From Rugamonas rubra (GTDB taxonomy: Bacteria; Pseudomonadota; Gammaproteobacteria; Burkholderiales; Burkholderiaceae_D): a DNA stretch of 64,000 nt. A program made the translations under genes and the position numbers. Under the pieces are notes generated by a model, which saw nothing but the letters and a program-made list of their open reading frames with translations, ran no database searches and was not told where the DNA came from. The DNA is taken from assembly GCF_900114705.1 (NCBI RefSeq), contig NZ_FOTW01000026.1:1-64000 (forward strand), read 5' to 3'. Numbering within the stretch: position 1 is the stretch's first letter; each line of letters opens with the position of its first letter. Below are positions 7,738 to 16,075 of this stretch, one piece after another.

Positions 7738-9476
7738 ACGGCGGCGGCGGCGGCGGCGGCGCGGCCTGGCGGCGCCTGCTGCCGCGCTCGCTGCGGCGCC
7801 AGTTCAGCCTGGTGGTGGCCGGCCTGACGCTGCTGATCCTGGCCGGCGGCGTCACCGCCGTCTACGCCCTGCGCGTCGGCAGCGACGCCACCGACCGCCT
7901 GGCCGAGGAGCGCATGCTGCGCATGCAGGACGCCCAGGACCTGGTGCGCCGCACCCTGCTGATCGAACGCGAGTCCGACCTGCTGGCCGGCGCCGCCAGC
8001 GCCGAGGCGGTGCGCGCCCGCTACGGCGGCATCGCCGCCCACCTCGAGTCGTTCGACCATCTGGCCGACCGCCTGGCCGCCGCCGGCGACGAGGGCGCCA
8101 TCCTCGACCTGCGCCAGGCCAGCCAGCTGTTCCGCAACAGCGCCAACGTGGTGGCCCAGCTGCGCGAGGCCGAGCTGCAGGCCGCCGCCGCGCCGACCCC
8201 GGCCGCCGCCGCCGCCGCCGCCGCGCGCGCCCGGCCCTTCCAGGACCAGCTGCGCCACCAGGCCGCCGCGATGGCGGCGGCGGCCCAGCTGCAGTCCGAG
8301 CGCCACAGCCAGGACTTCCGCGACGCCGCCCAGGCGCTGCGCGGCGACTCGCTGCGCCACCAGCGCTGGGTCGCCGCGCTGCTGGCCGCCAGCCTGCTGC
8401 TGGCCTGGCTGGCCAGCTACCACTTCCTCGGCCGCCACGTGCTGTCGCGCCTGCAGCTGGTCAGCGACGGCCTGCGCCGGCGCGAGCCGGCCGAGGCCGA
8501 GGCCGGCGAGTCGGCGCCGGCGCTGGCCGTGGCGGTGGCCGGCGGCGACGAAATCGGCGAGATGGCCCGCGCCGTCGAACAGTTCCAGGCCGACCGCCGC
8601 CAGCTCAGCCTGGCCCACGCCGCCCTCGAGCGCGAGCGCGGCCGCCAGCAGCAGCTGATCGACCAGCTGGCCCAGGTGCACGGCCAGCTGCTGCAGTCGG
8701 AGAAGCTGGCCTCGGTCGGCCAGCTGGCCGCCGGCATGGCCCACGAGATCAACAACCCGGTCGGCTTCGTCAACGCCAACCTGGGCACCCTGCGCGCCTA
8801 CGTCGCCGACCTGCTCGACGTGCTGGCCGCCTACGAGGCGGTCGAGGCCGAGCTGGGCGCCGACAGCCGCGCCGCCCTGGCCGAGCTGAAGCGGCGCATC
8901 GACCTGCCCTACCTGCGCGGCGACATCGCCAGCCTGCTCGGCGAGTCGCTCGACGGCCTGCGCCGCGTCAAGCGCATCGTCCAGGACCTGAAGGACTTCG
9001 CCCTGGTCGACGAGACCGAGCTGCAGTGGGCCAACCTGGAGGACGCGCTCGACAGCGCCGTCAACGTGGTCCACGGCCAGCTCAAGTTCAAGGGCGAGCT
9101 GCGCCGCGAGTACGCCGCCATCCCCGCCGTCGAGTGCCGCCCGTTGCGCCTCAACCAGGTCTTCCTCAACCTGCTGCGCAACGCCGCCGACGCCGCCGGC
9201 GAGCACGGCCGCATCACCCTGCGCACCGGCCGCGACGACGCCCAGGTCTGGGTCGAGGTCGAGGACAACGGCGACGGCATCCGGCAGGAGCACCTGGACC
9301 GCCTGTTCGACCCCTTCTTCACCACCAAGCCGGTGGGCAGCGGCACCGGGCTGGGCCTGTCGATGGCCTACGGCATCGTCAAGACCCACGGCGGCCGCAT
9401 CGAGGTGCGCAGCGAGCCGGGCCGGGGCGCCGCCTTCCGCGTCGTGCTACCGCGCCAGGCCGGAGGCCAAACATGA
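7725..9476 (+). CDS. Membrane sensor histidine kinase
   Basis: 583 residues; ATG at 7725 lies inside the end of the preceding gene (13-bp overlap). Order: a (GGC)7 poly-glycine tract just after the start, first membrane helix near 26-48, a periplasmic helical domain with a poly-alanine insert (about 145-165), second membrane helix near 215-235, HAMP, then the kinase core. His340 in GQLAAGMAHEINNP is the phospho-acceptor. The N box (NQVFLNLLRNAADA), G1 (DNGDGI) and F/G2 boxes (FDPFFTTKPVGSGTGLGL) are intact. No receiver domain or response regulator follows, so its partner must be encoded elsewhere. Confidence 0.9.
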   Translation: MEALNGGGGGGGAAWRRLLPRSLRRQFSLVVAGLTLLILAGGVTAVYALRVGSDATDRLAEERMLRMQDAQDLVRRTLLIERESDLLAGAASAEAVRARYGGIAAHLESFDHLADRLAAAGDEGAILDLRQASQLFRNSANVVAQLREAELQAAAAPTPAAAAAAAARARPFQDQLRHQAAAMAAAAQLQSERHSQDFRDAAQALRGDSLRHQRWVAALLAASLLLAWLASYHFLGRHVLSRLQLVSDGLRRREPAEAEAGESAPALAVAVAGGDEIGEMARAVEQFQADRRQLSLAHAALERERGRQQQLIDQLAQVHGQLLQSEKLASVGQLAAGMAHEINNPVGFVNANLGTLRAYVADLLDVLAAYEAVEAELGADSRAALAELKRRIDLPYLRGDIASLLGESLDGLRRVKRIVQDLKDFALVDETELQWANLEDALDSAVNVVHGQLKFKGELRREYAAIPAVECRPLRLNQVFLNLLRNAADAAGEHGRITLRTGRDDAQVWVEVEDNGDGIRQEHLDRLFDPFFTTKPVGSGTGLGLSMAYGIVKTHGGRIEVRSEPGRGAAFRVVLPRQAGGQT

Positions 9477-10321
9477 GGCGCGCCGCCGCCCCGCCGCTGG
9501 CGCTGGCGCTGTGGCTGGCGCTGTGGCTGGCGCCGCCCGCCGCAGACGCGGCCGCCGGCGCCGCGCCGCTGGCGCCGGCGCAGGTGGTCCGCGTCTGCGG
9601 CCAGATCGCCGAGTGGCCGCCCTACCTCTACTTCCGCCGCGACGGCGGCGCCCGGACCGACGAGGTGGTCGGCTTCTCCGCCGAGTACCTGCGCCGCGCG
9701 CTGGCCGGCGCCGGCCTGCGCTACCGAATCGACATGCTGCCGTGGAGGCGCTGCCTGGAATCGGTCAGGCTGGGCGGCCACGACATGCTGACCGACGCCG
9801 CCAGCAACGCCGAGCGCGAGCGCGCCTACCTGGTGGCCAAGCCCTACTACGCCATGCACCTGGCCTACTTCTACGACAAGGCCAGGCCGCACCCGCCGGT
9901 GCGCGCGGCGGCCGACCTGAAGAAGCTGCGGCTGTGCGCCGTCAACGGCTACAACTACGCCGCCTTCGGCCTCGACGCCGAGCAAATGGAGGCCGGCTCG
10001 CAGAACCTGGCGCAGTCCTTCCTCAAGCTCAAAATGAACCGCTGCGACGCCCTGCCGGAACGCCTGGAGATCGCCCTCGGCTACCAGAGCCTGGGCATCG
10101 CCGACTTCGCCCGGCTCGACATCGGCTACGAGCTGCTGGCGGAGCTGCCGCCGTCGACCTTCCACATGATGGTGAGCCGGCGCGTGCCCTACGCCGAGGA
10201 GCTGCTGCGCGTGTTGAACGAGCAGATCGAGCTGCTCAACAGCGGCGACGGCGCCCGCGAGATCGCCGCCAAATACGCGGTCCAGCTGCCGGGGCAGGCC
10301 GCCAGGCCGGCGAAAAAATAG
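9473..10321 (+). CDS. Extracellular solute-binding protein, family 3-like
   Basis: 282 residues, coupled to the kinase gene by an ATGA overlap and preceded by GGAGG. It has an alanine/leucine-rich signal peptide (about 1-26). Family 3-like features: the N-terminal strand VVRVCGQIAEWPPY, VVGFSAEYLRRAL, DMLPWRRCLESVRLGGHDML, and an AKPYYAMHLAYFY segment. Such proteins bind amino acids or similar small ligands, and homologues next to kinases can act as sensors. Two different periplasmic binding proteins flanking one kinase is the notable context. No permease or ATPase gene is visible. Confidence 0.82.
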   Translation: MRRAAAPPLALALWLALWLAPPAADAAAGAAPLAPAQVVRVCGQIAEWPPYLYFRRDGGARTDEVVGFSAEYLRRALAGAGLRYRIDMLPWRRCLESVRLGGHDMLTDAASNAERERAYLVAKPYYAMHLAYFYDKARPHPPVRAAADLKKLRLCAVNGYNYAAFGLDAEQMEAGSQNLAQSFLKLKMNRCDALPERLEIALGYQSLGIADFARLDIGYELLAELPPSTFHMMVSRRVPYAEELLRVLNEQIELLNSGDGAREIAAKYAVQLPGQAARPAKK

Positions 10322-10333
10322 CCCGTCCGGCGA

Positions 10334-10362
10334 CCGGGCGGCTGCCCGGGCGGCTGCCCGGG
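10334..10362 (+). terminator. Tandem GC hairpins after the kinase operon
   Basis: Two overlapping stem-loops share sequence: ccgggc-ggct-gcccgg and cccgggc-ggct-gcccggg. They lie 12 bp past the operon's last stop, between convergent genes. There is no T run, so termination is only probable. Confidence 0.45.
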
Positions 10363-10407
10363 CCCGCCTGCCGGTTCCAGGAAAACACACTGCGACAAGC
10401 CCCGAAA

Positions 10408-11028
10408 CTACAGCAAGCTGGCCACCGTCAGGCCACTGCACAACAGTAGCCCGACCGCGGCCACTCGGTTGAAGTTTCCCTTCAAGAAGCTCTGAAAGCC
10501 GCGCTGATTTCCAGCCACCGTCAGCAATGCCACCAAGGCTGCGAAGTAGGCAAGATTCAATAGTTCGAACACCAGACCCAGCGCGGCAAAACCTTGCAAG
10601 GGCGCGGTCGTGGGCTCGGGCATGAACTGCGGGAAGAAGGCGGCAAAGAACAGCACTGGCTTGGGATTGAAGACAGTCAGCAGCACGCCTTTGACAAAGC
10701 CGCGCGAACCGCCGGCCGCGCCCTGCGCCACCTGCCCCGCCGGGCTGGCGCCACCCCACAAACCCCAGGCCAGGTACAGCAGAAAGATCGCGCCCGCCAG
10801 CTTGACGGCAAGCAGCAGCAGCGGCCACCGCGTCACCAACGCGGCAAAGCCCAAGGCCGACGCCGTCATCAGCAGCACGTCCCCCAAGACAATGCCCAGC
10901 GTGGCGCTGGCCGCCCGGCGATGCGAGATGCGGGCCTGCCCCAAGACGAAGAAGGTAGCCGGGCCGGGCACGCCGATCACCAGGGCCGAGGCCAAAACGA
11001 AGGGCAACAGTTGTGTCAGGCTCATCAT
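10408..11028 (-). CDS. LysE/RhtB-family amino-acid exporter
   Basis: 206 residues with about six hydrophobic segments. The N-terminal LysE signature is present: ALVIGVPGPATFFVLGQAR, with the conserved PGP. Further family features are GIVLGDVLLM, a long hydrophobic helix (LLLLAVKLAGAIFLLYLAWGLWG), and the second-half FVKGVLLTVFNPKPVLFFAAFFPQF with NPK. These inner-membrane proteins export amino acids or related metabolites. Start ATG at 11028 (MMSL) overlaps the upstream SDR gene stop (ATGA), so the two are co-transcribed, probably under the divergent LysR regulator. The substrate cannot be told from sequence. Confidence 0.88.
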   Translation of the reverse strand: MMSLTQLLPFVLASALVIGVPGPATFFVLGQARISHRRAASATLGIVLGDVLLMTASALGFAALVTRWPLLLLAVKLAGAIFLLYLAWGLWGGASPAGQVAQGAAGGSRGFVKGVLLTVFNPKPVLFFAAFFPQFMPEPTTAPLQGFAALGLVFELLNLAYFAALVALLTVAGNQRGFQSFLKGNFNRVAAVGLLLCSGLTVASLL

Positions 11029-11972
11029 GGTTGCCGCTCCTGTTCGACGTCGTTGGCGCCATGCCGACGAATCAATCCATCCAAATAGGCGGCGTTGTCG
11101 GCAAAGCGGTAGCCCAAGGCCTGCGCCCGGCGGGTGTCCATGGCATGTGGACGGGTATAGTCGAAGGGACTCAGCTCGCAGACGGCATGCGCACCCGGCA
11201 TGGCGATGGGGCGCGATGGTTTATCCAGCACCGCCGCCACGCGCTCGTACACGTCCAGCGCCGACATGTCCCCTCCGCAGGCCGCGTTCACCGGCCCCAG
11301 GAAGTCCTGCGCGCCGACCCAGCACAGAAATTCGGCAATACCCTCGGCGTCGACGAATGAGCTGGGCCCCGCGCCGACCGAATGCCGCATGGGTTCCTGC
11401 GCCAACACCCGCTGCACATAGAACTCCAGCCGCCGTGTGAAGTCCTCTGGCCCGCCCAGCACGTGGGCAATCCGGACGCTCACCACGGGCAAACGACCAT
11501 CTTGGTATAGGAAAGCCTCGGCCTGGCGCTTGCCCTCGCCATAGTGATCATCGGACAGCTCAGCTGAATGCCAGGGAATTGTCATGTCCACCTGCACCTT
11601 GTTCAAATCCAGCTCGTCTTCACGATAGGACCCGCTTGCTTGCGCATGCAGAATCTCGTAGACCTCGATAGTGGACGCCATGACGTAGCGCCCCACCTTG
11701 CCTGCGAACACCTGGGCCGAGATGGCGGCGTCCAGCGGCGAATAGCATATCTGGTCGAACACGACATCAAAGAATGCGACGTCGGCGAAGGCCAGCTGCA
11801 TGCAGGCCAGATCGCGCCGGTTCACCGTGATACGTTGCACTCGCTCGCCAAAGTCATCCCGGGCGACGCCGCGTGTGGCCAAGGTGACACGGTGGCCTTG
11901 CGCCAGCAGCCTGCCCACGAGCAGTTTTCCAAAGTAGCGGGTTCCGCCAATAATCAATACATTCTTACTCAT
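11025..11972 (-). CDS. NAD(P)-dependent epimerase/reductase-like protein (SDR)
   Basis: 315 residues from ATG at 11972. It begins with a Rossmann motif (NVLIIGGTRYFGKLLVGRLL) and looks like an atypical or extended SDR of the NAD-dependent epimerase type. VTLATRG sits at the end of the second strand, and a VVFDQICYSPLDA stretch and YVMASTIEVYE follow. The C-terminal half (SSFVDAEGIAEFLCWVG) resembles the substrate domain of mRNA-binding or epimerase-like SDRs. Its substrate is unknown. It is the first gene of a two-gene unit with the LysE exporter, 96 bp from and divergent to the LysR gene. Confidence 0.78.
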   Translation of the reverse strand: MSKNVLIIGGTRYFGKLLVGRLLAQGHRVTLATRGVARDDFGERVQRITVNRRDLACMQLAFADVAFFDVVFDQICYSPLDAAISAQVFAGKVGRYVMASTIEVYEILHAQASGSYREDELDLNKVQVDMTIPWHSAELSDDHYGEGKRQAEAFLYQDGRLPVVSVRIAHVLGGPEDFTRRLEFYVQRVLAQEPMRHSVGAGPSSFVDAEGIAEFLCWVGAQDFLGPVNAACGGDMSALDVYERVAAVLDKPSRPIAMPGAHAVCELSPFDYTRPHAMDTRRAQALGYRFADNAAYLDGLIRRHGANDVEQERQP

Positions 11973-12052
11973 AACCACCCTTTGATTTGGACATGAGCGT
12001 ATTATCCCGAGTGCAGCACGCACCGACAAACCAGCAATTTCAACTCAACGCA

Positions 12053-12065
12053 TTAGTATTTCTAA
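12053..12065. promoter_or_regulatory. Candidate LysR operator (T-N11-A palindrome)
   Basis: TTAG-tattt-CTAA is an interrupted palindrome of the T-N11-A type bound by LysR regulators. It sits 3 bp upstream of the LysR gene start in the 96-bp divergent spacer. The placement suits autoregulation and control of the SDR/LysE unit. Binding is inferred only. Confidence 0.45.
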
Positions 12066-12068
12066 GTT

Positions 12069-13025
12069 ATGAAGACCGAATCAACGCCCTTGCGCAGCCT
12101 CTCAGGGCTGATCGATTTCGAGGCCGCCGCGCGCTGGTCCAGCATCAAGCTTGCCGCATACGAGCTGCACAAAACCCCGGGCGCCGTCAGTCAACAAATC
12201 AAACAGTTGGAAATGAGCTTAGGCTTTGCCTTGTTCACGCGCCAGACCCGACAAATCAAGCTGACGGACAAGGGGCAAGAGTTGGCCCTCACCGTGCGCG
12301 GCCTGTTAGAGGTGCTGCACGGCAAGGTGGCGGCGCTGCGCGGCGGTGACGAAGAGTGGGTTCTGCGGATATCGGCCACCCATTCGTTCGCCACGAAGTG
12401 GCTGGTGCCGCGCCTGCACCGCTTCACCAAGTTGCAGCCGAAATATGACTTGCACGTGGAGTCCAGCGATCAGCTTACCCCCTTGGCCTCGTCGACGGAC
12501 CAGGCTTGCGACATCGCCATCCACTACAGCCGTGGCGCCTTGGATGCTGCGCCGCGCCTTGCGGAGCAATGGGTGGTGGTCTACAGCCCGGCTGTTCTGC
12601 CCTACACGCCCAGCAAACAGGCCGTCCCGGTGTCGATTGATACGCTGGACAAGTTTCCCTTGCTGTACGAGGGCACGACCGAAAACTGGTTGCTGCTTCT
12701 CAAGAAATACAAGGCCGTGGCCACGTTGAAGGGCAAGCACAACTTCTCACGCGCGTTCAGCCATTCCGGCACCTTGGTGCAAGCCGCCGTCGCCGCTCAA
12801 GGCGTGGCGCTGGCGCCGTATTCGATTGCGCATGAGGACATTGTGCGCGGCAACCTACGCGTCATCCCCGAGCTCTTCTTGCCGTCGCCCTACGCCTACC
12901 ACCTGCGCGTTGGCGCAGGCAAACATGCGCTGCAAAAGGTTGGCCATTTCAGCGCCTGGATGCAGCAGGAGTGGCAGGGTATGGCCGCAACGCACGAAGG
13001 CATGGCGCTTGCTCACGGCGTCTGA
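12069..13025 (+). CDS. LysR-family transcriptional regulator (GcvA-like)
   Basis: 318 residues. N-terminal winged HTH (about 10-70: DFEAAARWSSIKLAAYELHK, TPGAVSQQIKQLE, FALFTRQTRQIKLT), then a LysR co-inducer domain (WVLRISATHSFATKWLVPRLHRF) of the kind seen in GcvA-like regulators. It is divergent from the SDR/LysE pair, whose promoter it probably controls from the shared 96-bp spacer. Start ATG at 12069; a hairpin follows the stop. Confidence 0.88.
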   Translation: MKTESTPLRSLSGLIDFEAAARWSSIKLAAYELHKTPGAVSQQIKQLEMSLGFALFTRQTRQIKLTDKGQELALTVRGLLEVLHGKVAALRGGDEEWVLRISATHSFATKWLVPRLHRFTKLQPKYDLHVESSDQLTPLASSTDQACDIAIHYSRGALDAAPRLAEQWVVVYSPAVLPYTPSKQAVPVSIDTLDKFPLLYEGTTENWLLLLKKYKAVATLKGKHNFSRAFSHSGTLVQAAVAAQGVALAPYSIAHEDIVRGNLRVIPELFLPSPYAYHLRVGAGKHALQKVGHFSAWMQQEWQGMAATHEGMALAHGV

Positions 13026-13030
13026 AGGCC

Positions 13031-13047
13031 CCGCTCTCAGCGGGGAT
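13031..13047 (+). terminator. Short GC hairpin after the LysR gene
   Basis: ccccgct-ctc-agcgggg, a perfect 7-bp stem, begins just after the LysR stop. No T run follows, so termination is weakly supported. Confidence 0.35.
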
Positions 13048-13051
13048 GGCG

Positions 13052-13680
13052 TTATGCGCGCCGGAAGGGACTTGACCGCTTCCGCTTGGCCGGCCCCGAC
13101 TGAAATCGGGCCTGGTCGAAGCCGATGCGCTGGGTCAAGAGCTCGTCGTCGTCGATACGCTCGGCCAGACTCACGATGTCGCACGCTGACACGCCGGCGT
13201 GCGCGAAGTGTTCCTGCCAAGTGTTCACGACATCAATGACGGCGACAACTTCGGCTGCGGCCTCCCCGGGCGGCAGGCCGAACGCATCGCACTGCGACAT
13301 CGCGTTTTCGAGCGTCGATTCTCGGCCATGGGCGCCGCAGATGAACTCCTGGAACCCCAGCCCTGAGTTCGAAGGAAGGACGTCGTAAGCCGGCGCCAGC
13401 TTCAGGCGGCCATTTCCGCGCGGGTTCACGACCAGCAAGGAGTGGTTCTTCTCATGGTCATCGGTGTTGTCGACCAGGATGTTGAAGACCATGCGACGAA
13501 AGAGCTCGCGTACATCTCTTTGGTTGATGTCGTCCTGCGTGATGCCGACACGGCGGAGCCCAAGTCTTCAATGACTCCTTCCGGCGCAAGCGGGCTACCG
13601 CCAGGTCGGCGCTAAGCTTTTCGATGGCGGCAGCAGTTGCTGGCGGGAGTTGCAGTAGGGCACGGGAGTTTTTTTGGCAT
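13052..13680 (-). pseudogene. hipBA remnant: frameshifted hipB start fused to a hipA C-terminus
   Basis: From ATG at 13680 the frame is broken at a run of seven A's. With one A fewer it reads MPKNSRALLQLPP, then ATAAAIEKLSADLAVARLRR and KESLKTWA, which looks like the start of a HipB-type antitoxin. Near 13555-13565 it passes, in another frame, into RRVGITQDDINQRDVRELF and then MVFNILVDNTDDHEKNHSLL, the catalytic NxDDHxKN region of a HipA kinase, which runs to 13052. Thus most of hipB and the N-terminal part of hipA are missing. If the A7 run is a sequencing error the 5' part could be in frame, but the deletion remains. Confidence 0.7.
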
Positions 13681-13773
13681 ACCTATAGAATATGGTGGCA
13701 CCGGCCCCTCCATCAATATCTATGTGTATGCATGCTGATGAACGAGCTAATCTAAGCGAGCATCCTCGGCCGC

Positions 13774-14004
13774 TCACCAGCTTTGGGCCATCTCCCCTAC
13801 TTTTTCCGCAGTTGCTTCTTCGAACGCGAACTGCACCCGGTGAGTCACCAGCTTCAACCCCGGAATGGCTTTGGCCGCCCACCGCACCGGTTCCGCGAAT
13901 CCGCTTGCGACCAAAATGGCTCGTGGCGGCTTGCCTTCCTTCTCGCCGTACCAGCCCAGGTAGCGCGCAATTTGGCCGATGGAGGAGTCCTTCGCTTCGC
14001 CTGC
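13774..14004 (-). pseudogene. C-terminal fragment of a PDDEXK-like nuclease (EndoNuS-like)
   Basis: The minus strand reads AGEAKDSSIGQIARYLGWYE, then KEGKPPRAILVASGF, AEPVRWAAKAIPGLKLVTHR and VQFAFEEA, ending at TGA (13774-13776). KAG...IGQIxRYxGWY followed by a RAILVA strand resembles the end of NucS-like/PDDEXK restriction-type nucleases. Upstream the frame degenerates without a start. It is a broken gene in the same decay zone as the hipBA scar. The family call is tentative; that it is a coding remnant is more secure. Confidence 0.5.
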
Positions 14005-14136
14005 TCGGGCGCGCCGCAGATGTCGCCAATTGTCTAAGGTCTGTCGGGATAGGCGAAGCGCCGCCTACGCTGAGAGCCCGTCTACTCGGAGTAGAAGCAG
14101 CCCCCGCATCGATGTGAGCGGCCGACCAGAAATTAT
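14005..14136. other. Unassigned spacer in the decay zone
   Basis: 132 bp between the nuclease fragment and the immunity gene. I see no start codon with a credible frame, no hairpin and no repeat here; it may be further gene debris. Confidence 0.5.
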
Positions 14137-14547
14137 CTATAAGTCGACCTCTACAAAGGACTCCAAGGATTGAGGCATTTGTAGAAATTGGCGCCAGCCC
14201 GTCAAAGCGGCCTTCCATTCGCGCAAGTCAAAATGCCCATCTGGCTGACCTACCCAATCCTCATTGACCTCAATATCGACTTGTACTCCAGTAGGCCTCA
14301 GCGTTAGGGTGACGTCATTCCCACCCGTTTCGATCTCAACCCGGCCACCATTTTCAACCTCATTGATATCGTGTAAGAGTCGATCGCAATCATCGGTTCC
14401 TTGGGCAACTGAGCTCAGTACTTCGCAGAGATATTGCTTATACCGCTGCGCGTTCTCACCACCTATTGCTTCTTGCTGCCAATGAAATACTTGGCCGAGT
14501 TTTTGGTGAAATCCACCTGCAACATAAGAAAATCTAAGTTTCATCAT
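14137..14547 (-). CDS. Probable immunity protein for the EndoU toxin
   Basis: 136 residues, acidic, no signal peptide, family not recognised. The sequence is a compact mixed alpha/beta protein with alternating strands (GGRVEIETGGNDVTLTLRP, VQVDIEVNEDW) and a C-terminal helix (REWKAALTGWRQFLQMPQ). It lies 14 bp after the stop of the toxin gene, on the same strand, with AT-richer codons like the toxin tip. Position and composition are those of an immunity gene in polymorphic toxin loci; binding to the toxin is inference. Confidence 0.6.
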   Translation of the reverse strand: MMKLRFSYVAGGFHQKLGQVFHWQQEAIGGENAQRYKQYLCEVLSSVAQGTDDCDRLLHDINEVENGGRVEIETGGNDVTLTLRPTGVQVDIEVNEDWVGQPDGHFDLREWKAALTGWRQFLQMPQSLESFVEVDL

Positions 14548-14561
14548 TACTCACTTTGGTT

Positions 14562-15926
14562 TTAAGGTTGATGCACTGGGTACACAGTCGTCCGTGGAGA
14601 AACATATCCTTCAACTTTTACCCCTGACGGGGTGAAAGAACTCCATTTATTTCCACTTACAACCCTATTCGGAGAATTCCACGCGGCATCTACTTCGGAC
14701 TGAATTCTCGAGGCATCCCAATTTTTGGGAAACATAGAATTCATCGAAGCATTACTGGTTTTTGTAAGCCATTGCCCGGGATTTTGAGGATCTGGAACTT
14801 GAATAGTTGCTTTATAGACACCAGAGGCATCGGGAACTGACTCCGTACCGGGCAAAATTCTTACATCTCCATTGAGCAAACTATGTCCGCCCGTTGGTCT
14901 GCCGGCCTTGGTATAGTCAGCACCAATAGCATGAGCGATGTCGACAGGCGACCCAAGAACGTTTTTCCCTCCAAGTGAAACCTTGCGTTCGGCTTCGCCA
15001 ACGGCCAGGGTGCTATCACGCGGAGCGGCTCCTGTTGTCGTTTGATTGCCCGTGCGTGGACCGGATGCGGACGCGCCGACTTCCGCGCCGCCACCGATGG
15101 CGCCGCCGCCATTCCCCCGCGCACGCTCATTCAGCAATGGATGACTAAGCAGTTTACCTTCATTCTGCTCCAGCCAACTCGTCATTTTCGGCCCCAGCCG
15201 CGCGCTTTGCCGCACCTCCGCCAACAGCGCCGACAACTGGCCCTTGCCTCTGGTCAGATAGGCCACCACGCCAGCCAATAGGGCCAGGATAAGAATCTCG
15301 TGGCCGCGCGCGAAGGCGCGCGCGGCCAGATAGGTGCTGTCGGCCAGGCGATCGACGCCGTAATGGGGCGCGTCCAGTGAATGGGCGCCCAGGTCGGGCA
15401 TCCCGCCCCACGCTTCGAAGAAACCTTGCCGGTAGGCGCGTGTGGCGCGCGGCAGGCTGTCGAGCATGAACACCACCACCGATTTCAGGCCGAAAAAGCC
15501 CAGCAGCAGATTGCCCGCCTGCGTCCCCAGCGCGGCACCCGCAGCGGCGCCCGGCAAGGCACCGGCGCCAAACGCAAACACACCCAAGCCGCCACCGATG
15601 GCGCCGCCAACTATTGCGCCACCACCGACGTACAAGGCGACATCGTGGCAGATTTCCCGCAAAATCGGCCAGACATCGGCCAGGCCAATACCGCCCAATT
15701 TGGCCTGCAATTCGCGCAGCGCGAACGATTGGGATTCGGCAACGGCTTCGCGCACGCGGCGCACGCGGGCGCCAATGTACAAATACCCGTCTAGACCAAG
15801 TCGGTGCTCGAACGGGCCGTGCGGACAGTCCGCCAGGCGCCGCCGGGCAATGGCCTCGTCCAGCAGCGTGTCCTGCTGCCGCAGGCATTCGTAATACTCG
15901 AAGCGATCAAAGCGATTGCTGCTCAT
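14562..15926 (-). CDS. Polymorphic toxin/effector with C-terminal EndoU ribonuclease domain
   Basis: 454 residues. N-terminal part (about 1-260) resembles DUF6861-type effector proteins: charged helical start, then glycine-rich hydrophobic segments (ALYVGGGAIVGGAIGGGLGV and GHEILILALLAGVVAYLT) that could insert in membranes. A low-complexity GGGAIGGGAEVGAS linker follows. The C-terminal ~120 residues match bacterial EndoU toxins: His332 (DIAHAIG), His348 (TGGHS), a GVYKATIQVPDP strand pair, SMFPKNWDASRI, and the closing TTVYP with Tyr449. EndoU toxins cleave RNA, often tRNA. No secretion genes are nearby; type VI delivery is a guess from the N-terminal family. The toxin tip and immunity gene are AT-richer than the rest. 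Confidence 0.78.
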   Translation of the reverse strand: MSSNRFDRFEYYECLRQQDTLLDEAIARRRLADCPHGPFEHRLGLDGYLYIGARVRRVREAVAESQSFALRELQAKLGGIGLADVWPILREICHDVALYVGGGAIVGGAIGGGLGVFAFGAGALPGAAAGAALGTQAGNLLLGFFGLKSVVVFMLDSLPRATRAYRQGFFEAWGGMPDLGAHSLDAPHYGVDRLADSTYLAARAFARGHEILILALLAGVVAYLTRGKGQLSALLAEVRQSARLGPKMTSWLEQNEGKLLSHPLLNERARGNGGGAIGGGAEVGASASGPRTGNQTTTGAAPRDSTLAVGEAERKVSLGGKNVLGSPVDIAHAIGADYTKAGRPTGGHSLLNGDVRILPGTESVPDASGVYKATIQVPDPQNPGQWLTKTSNASMNSMFPKNWDASRIQSEVDAAWNSPNRVVSGNKWSSFTPSGVKVEGYVSPRTTVYPVHQP

Positions 15927-16075
15927 GATGGGCGCGCTGTGGGTTCATGTCCGCACAGCATGCGCTCCCATCAATGGCAGGAGTTGACGCAACGCAAATG
16001 ATGGCAAGGGACAACTAGCGGCGAACGTCGCGAGCAAAATAGTATCCCGCCCGCCCTCCGCCGATGCTCCACCGC

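Noticed and set aside
7739..7760. (GGC)n tract in the kinase start as a phase-variable switch
   Set aside because: A trinucleotide repeat changes glycine number, not the reading frame.
13595..14218. 207-codon minus-strand frame across the decay zone
   Set aside because: It crosses the frames of the HipB-like and nuclease remnants and encodes low-complexity sequence; the remnants explain the DNA better.
14137..15926. A complete type VI secretion locus around the EndoU effector
   Set aside because: No Tss, Hcp, VgrG or PAAR genes are visible on either side.
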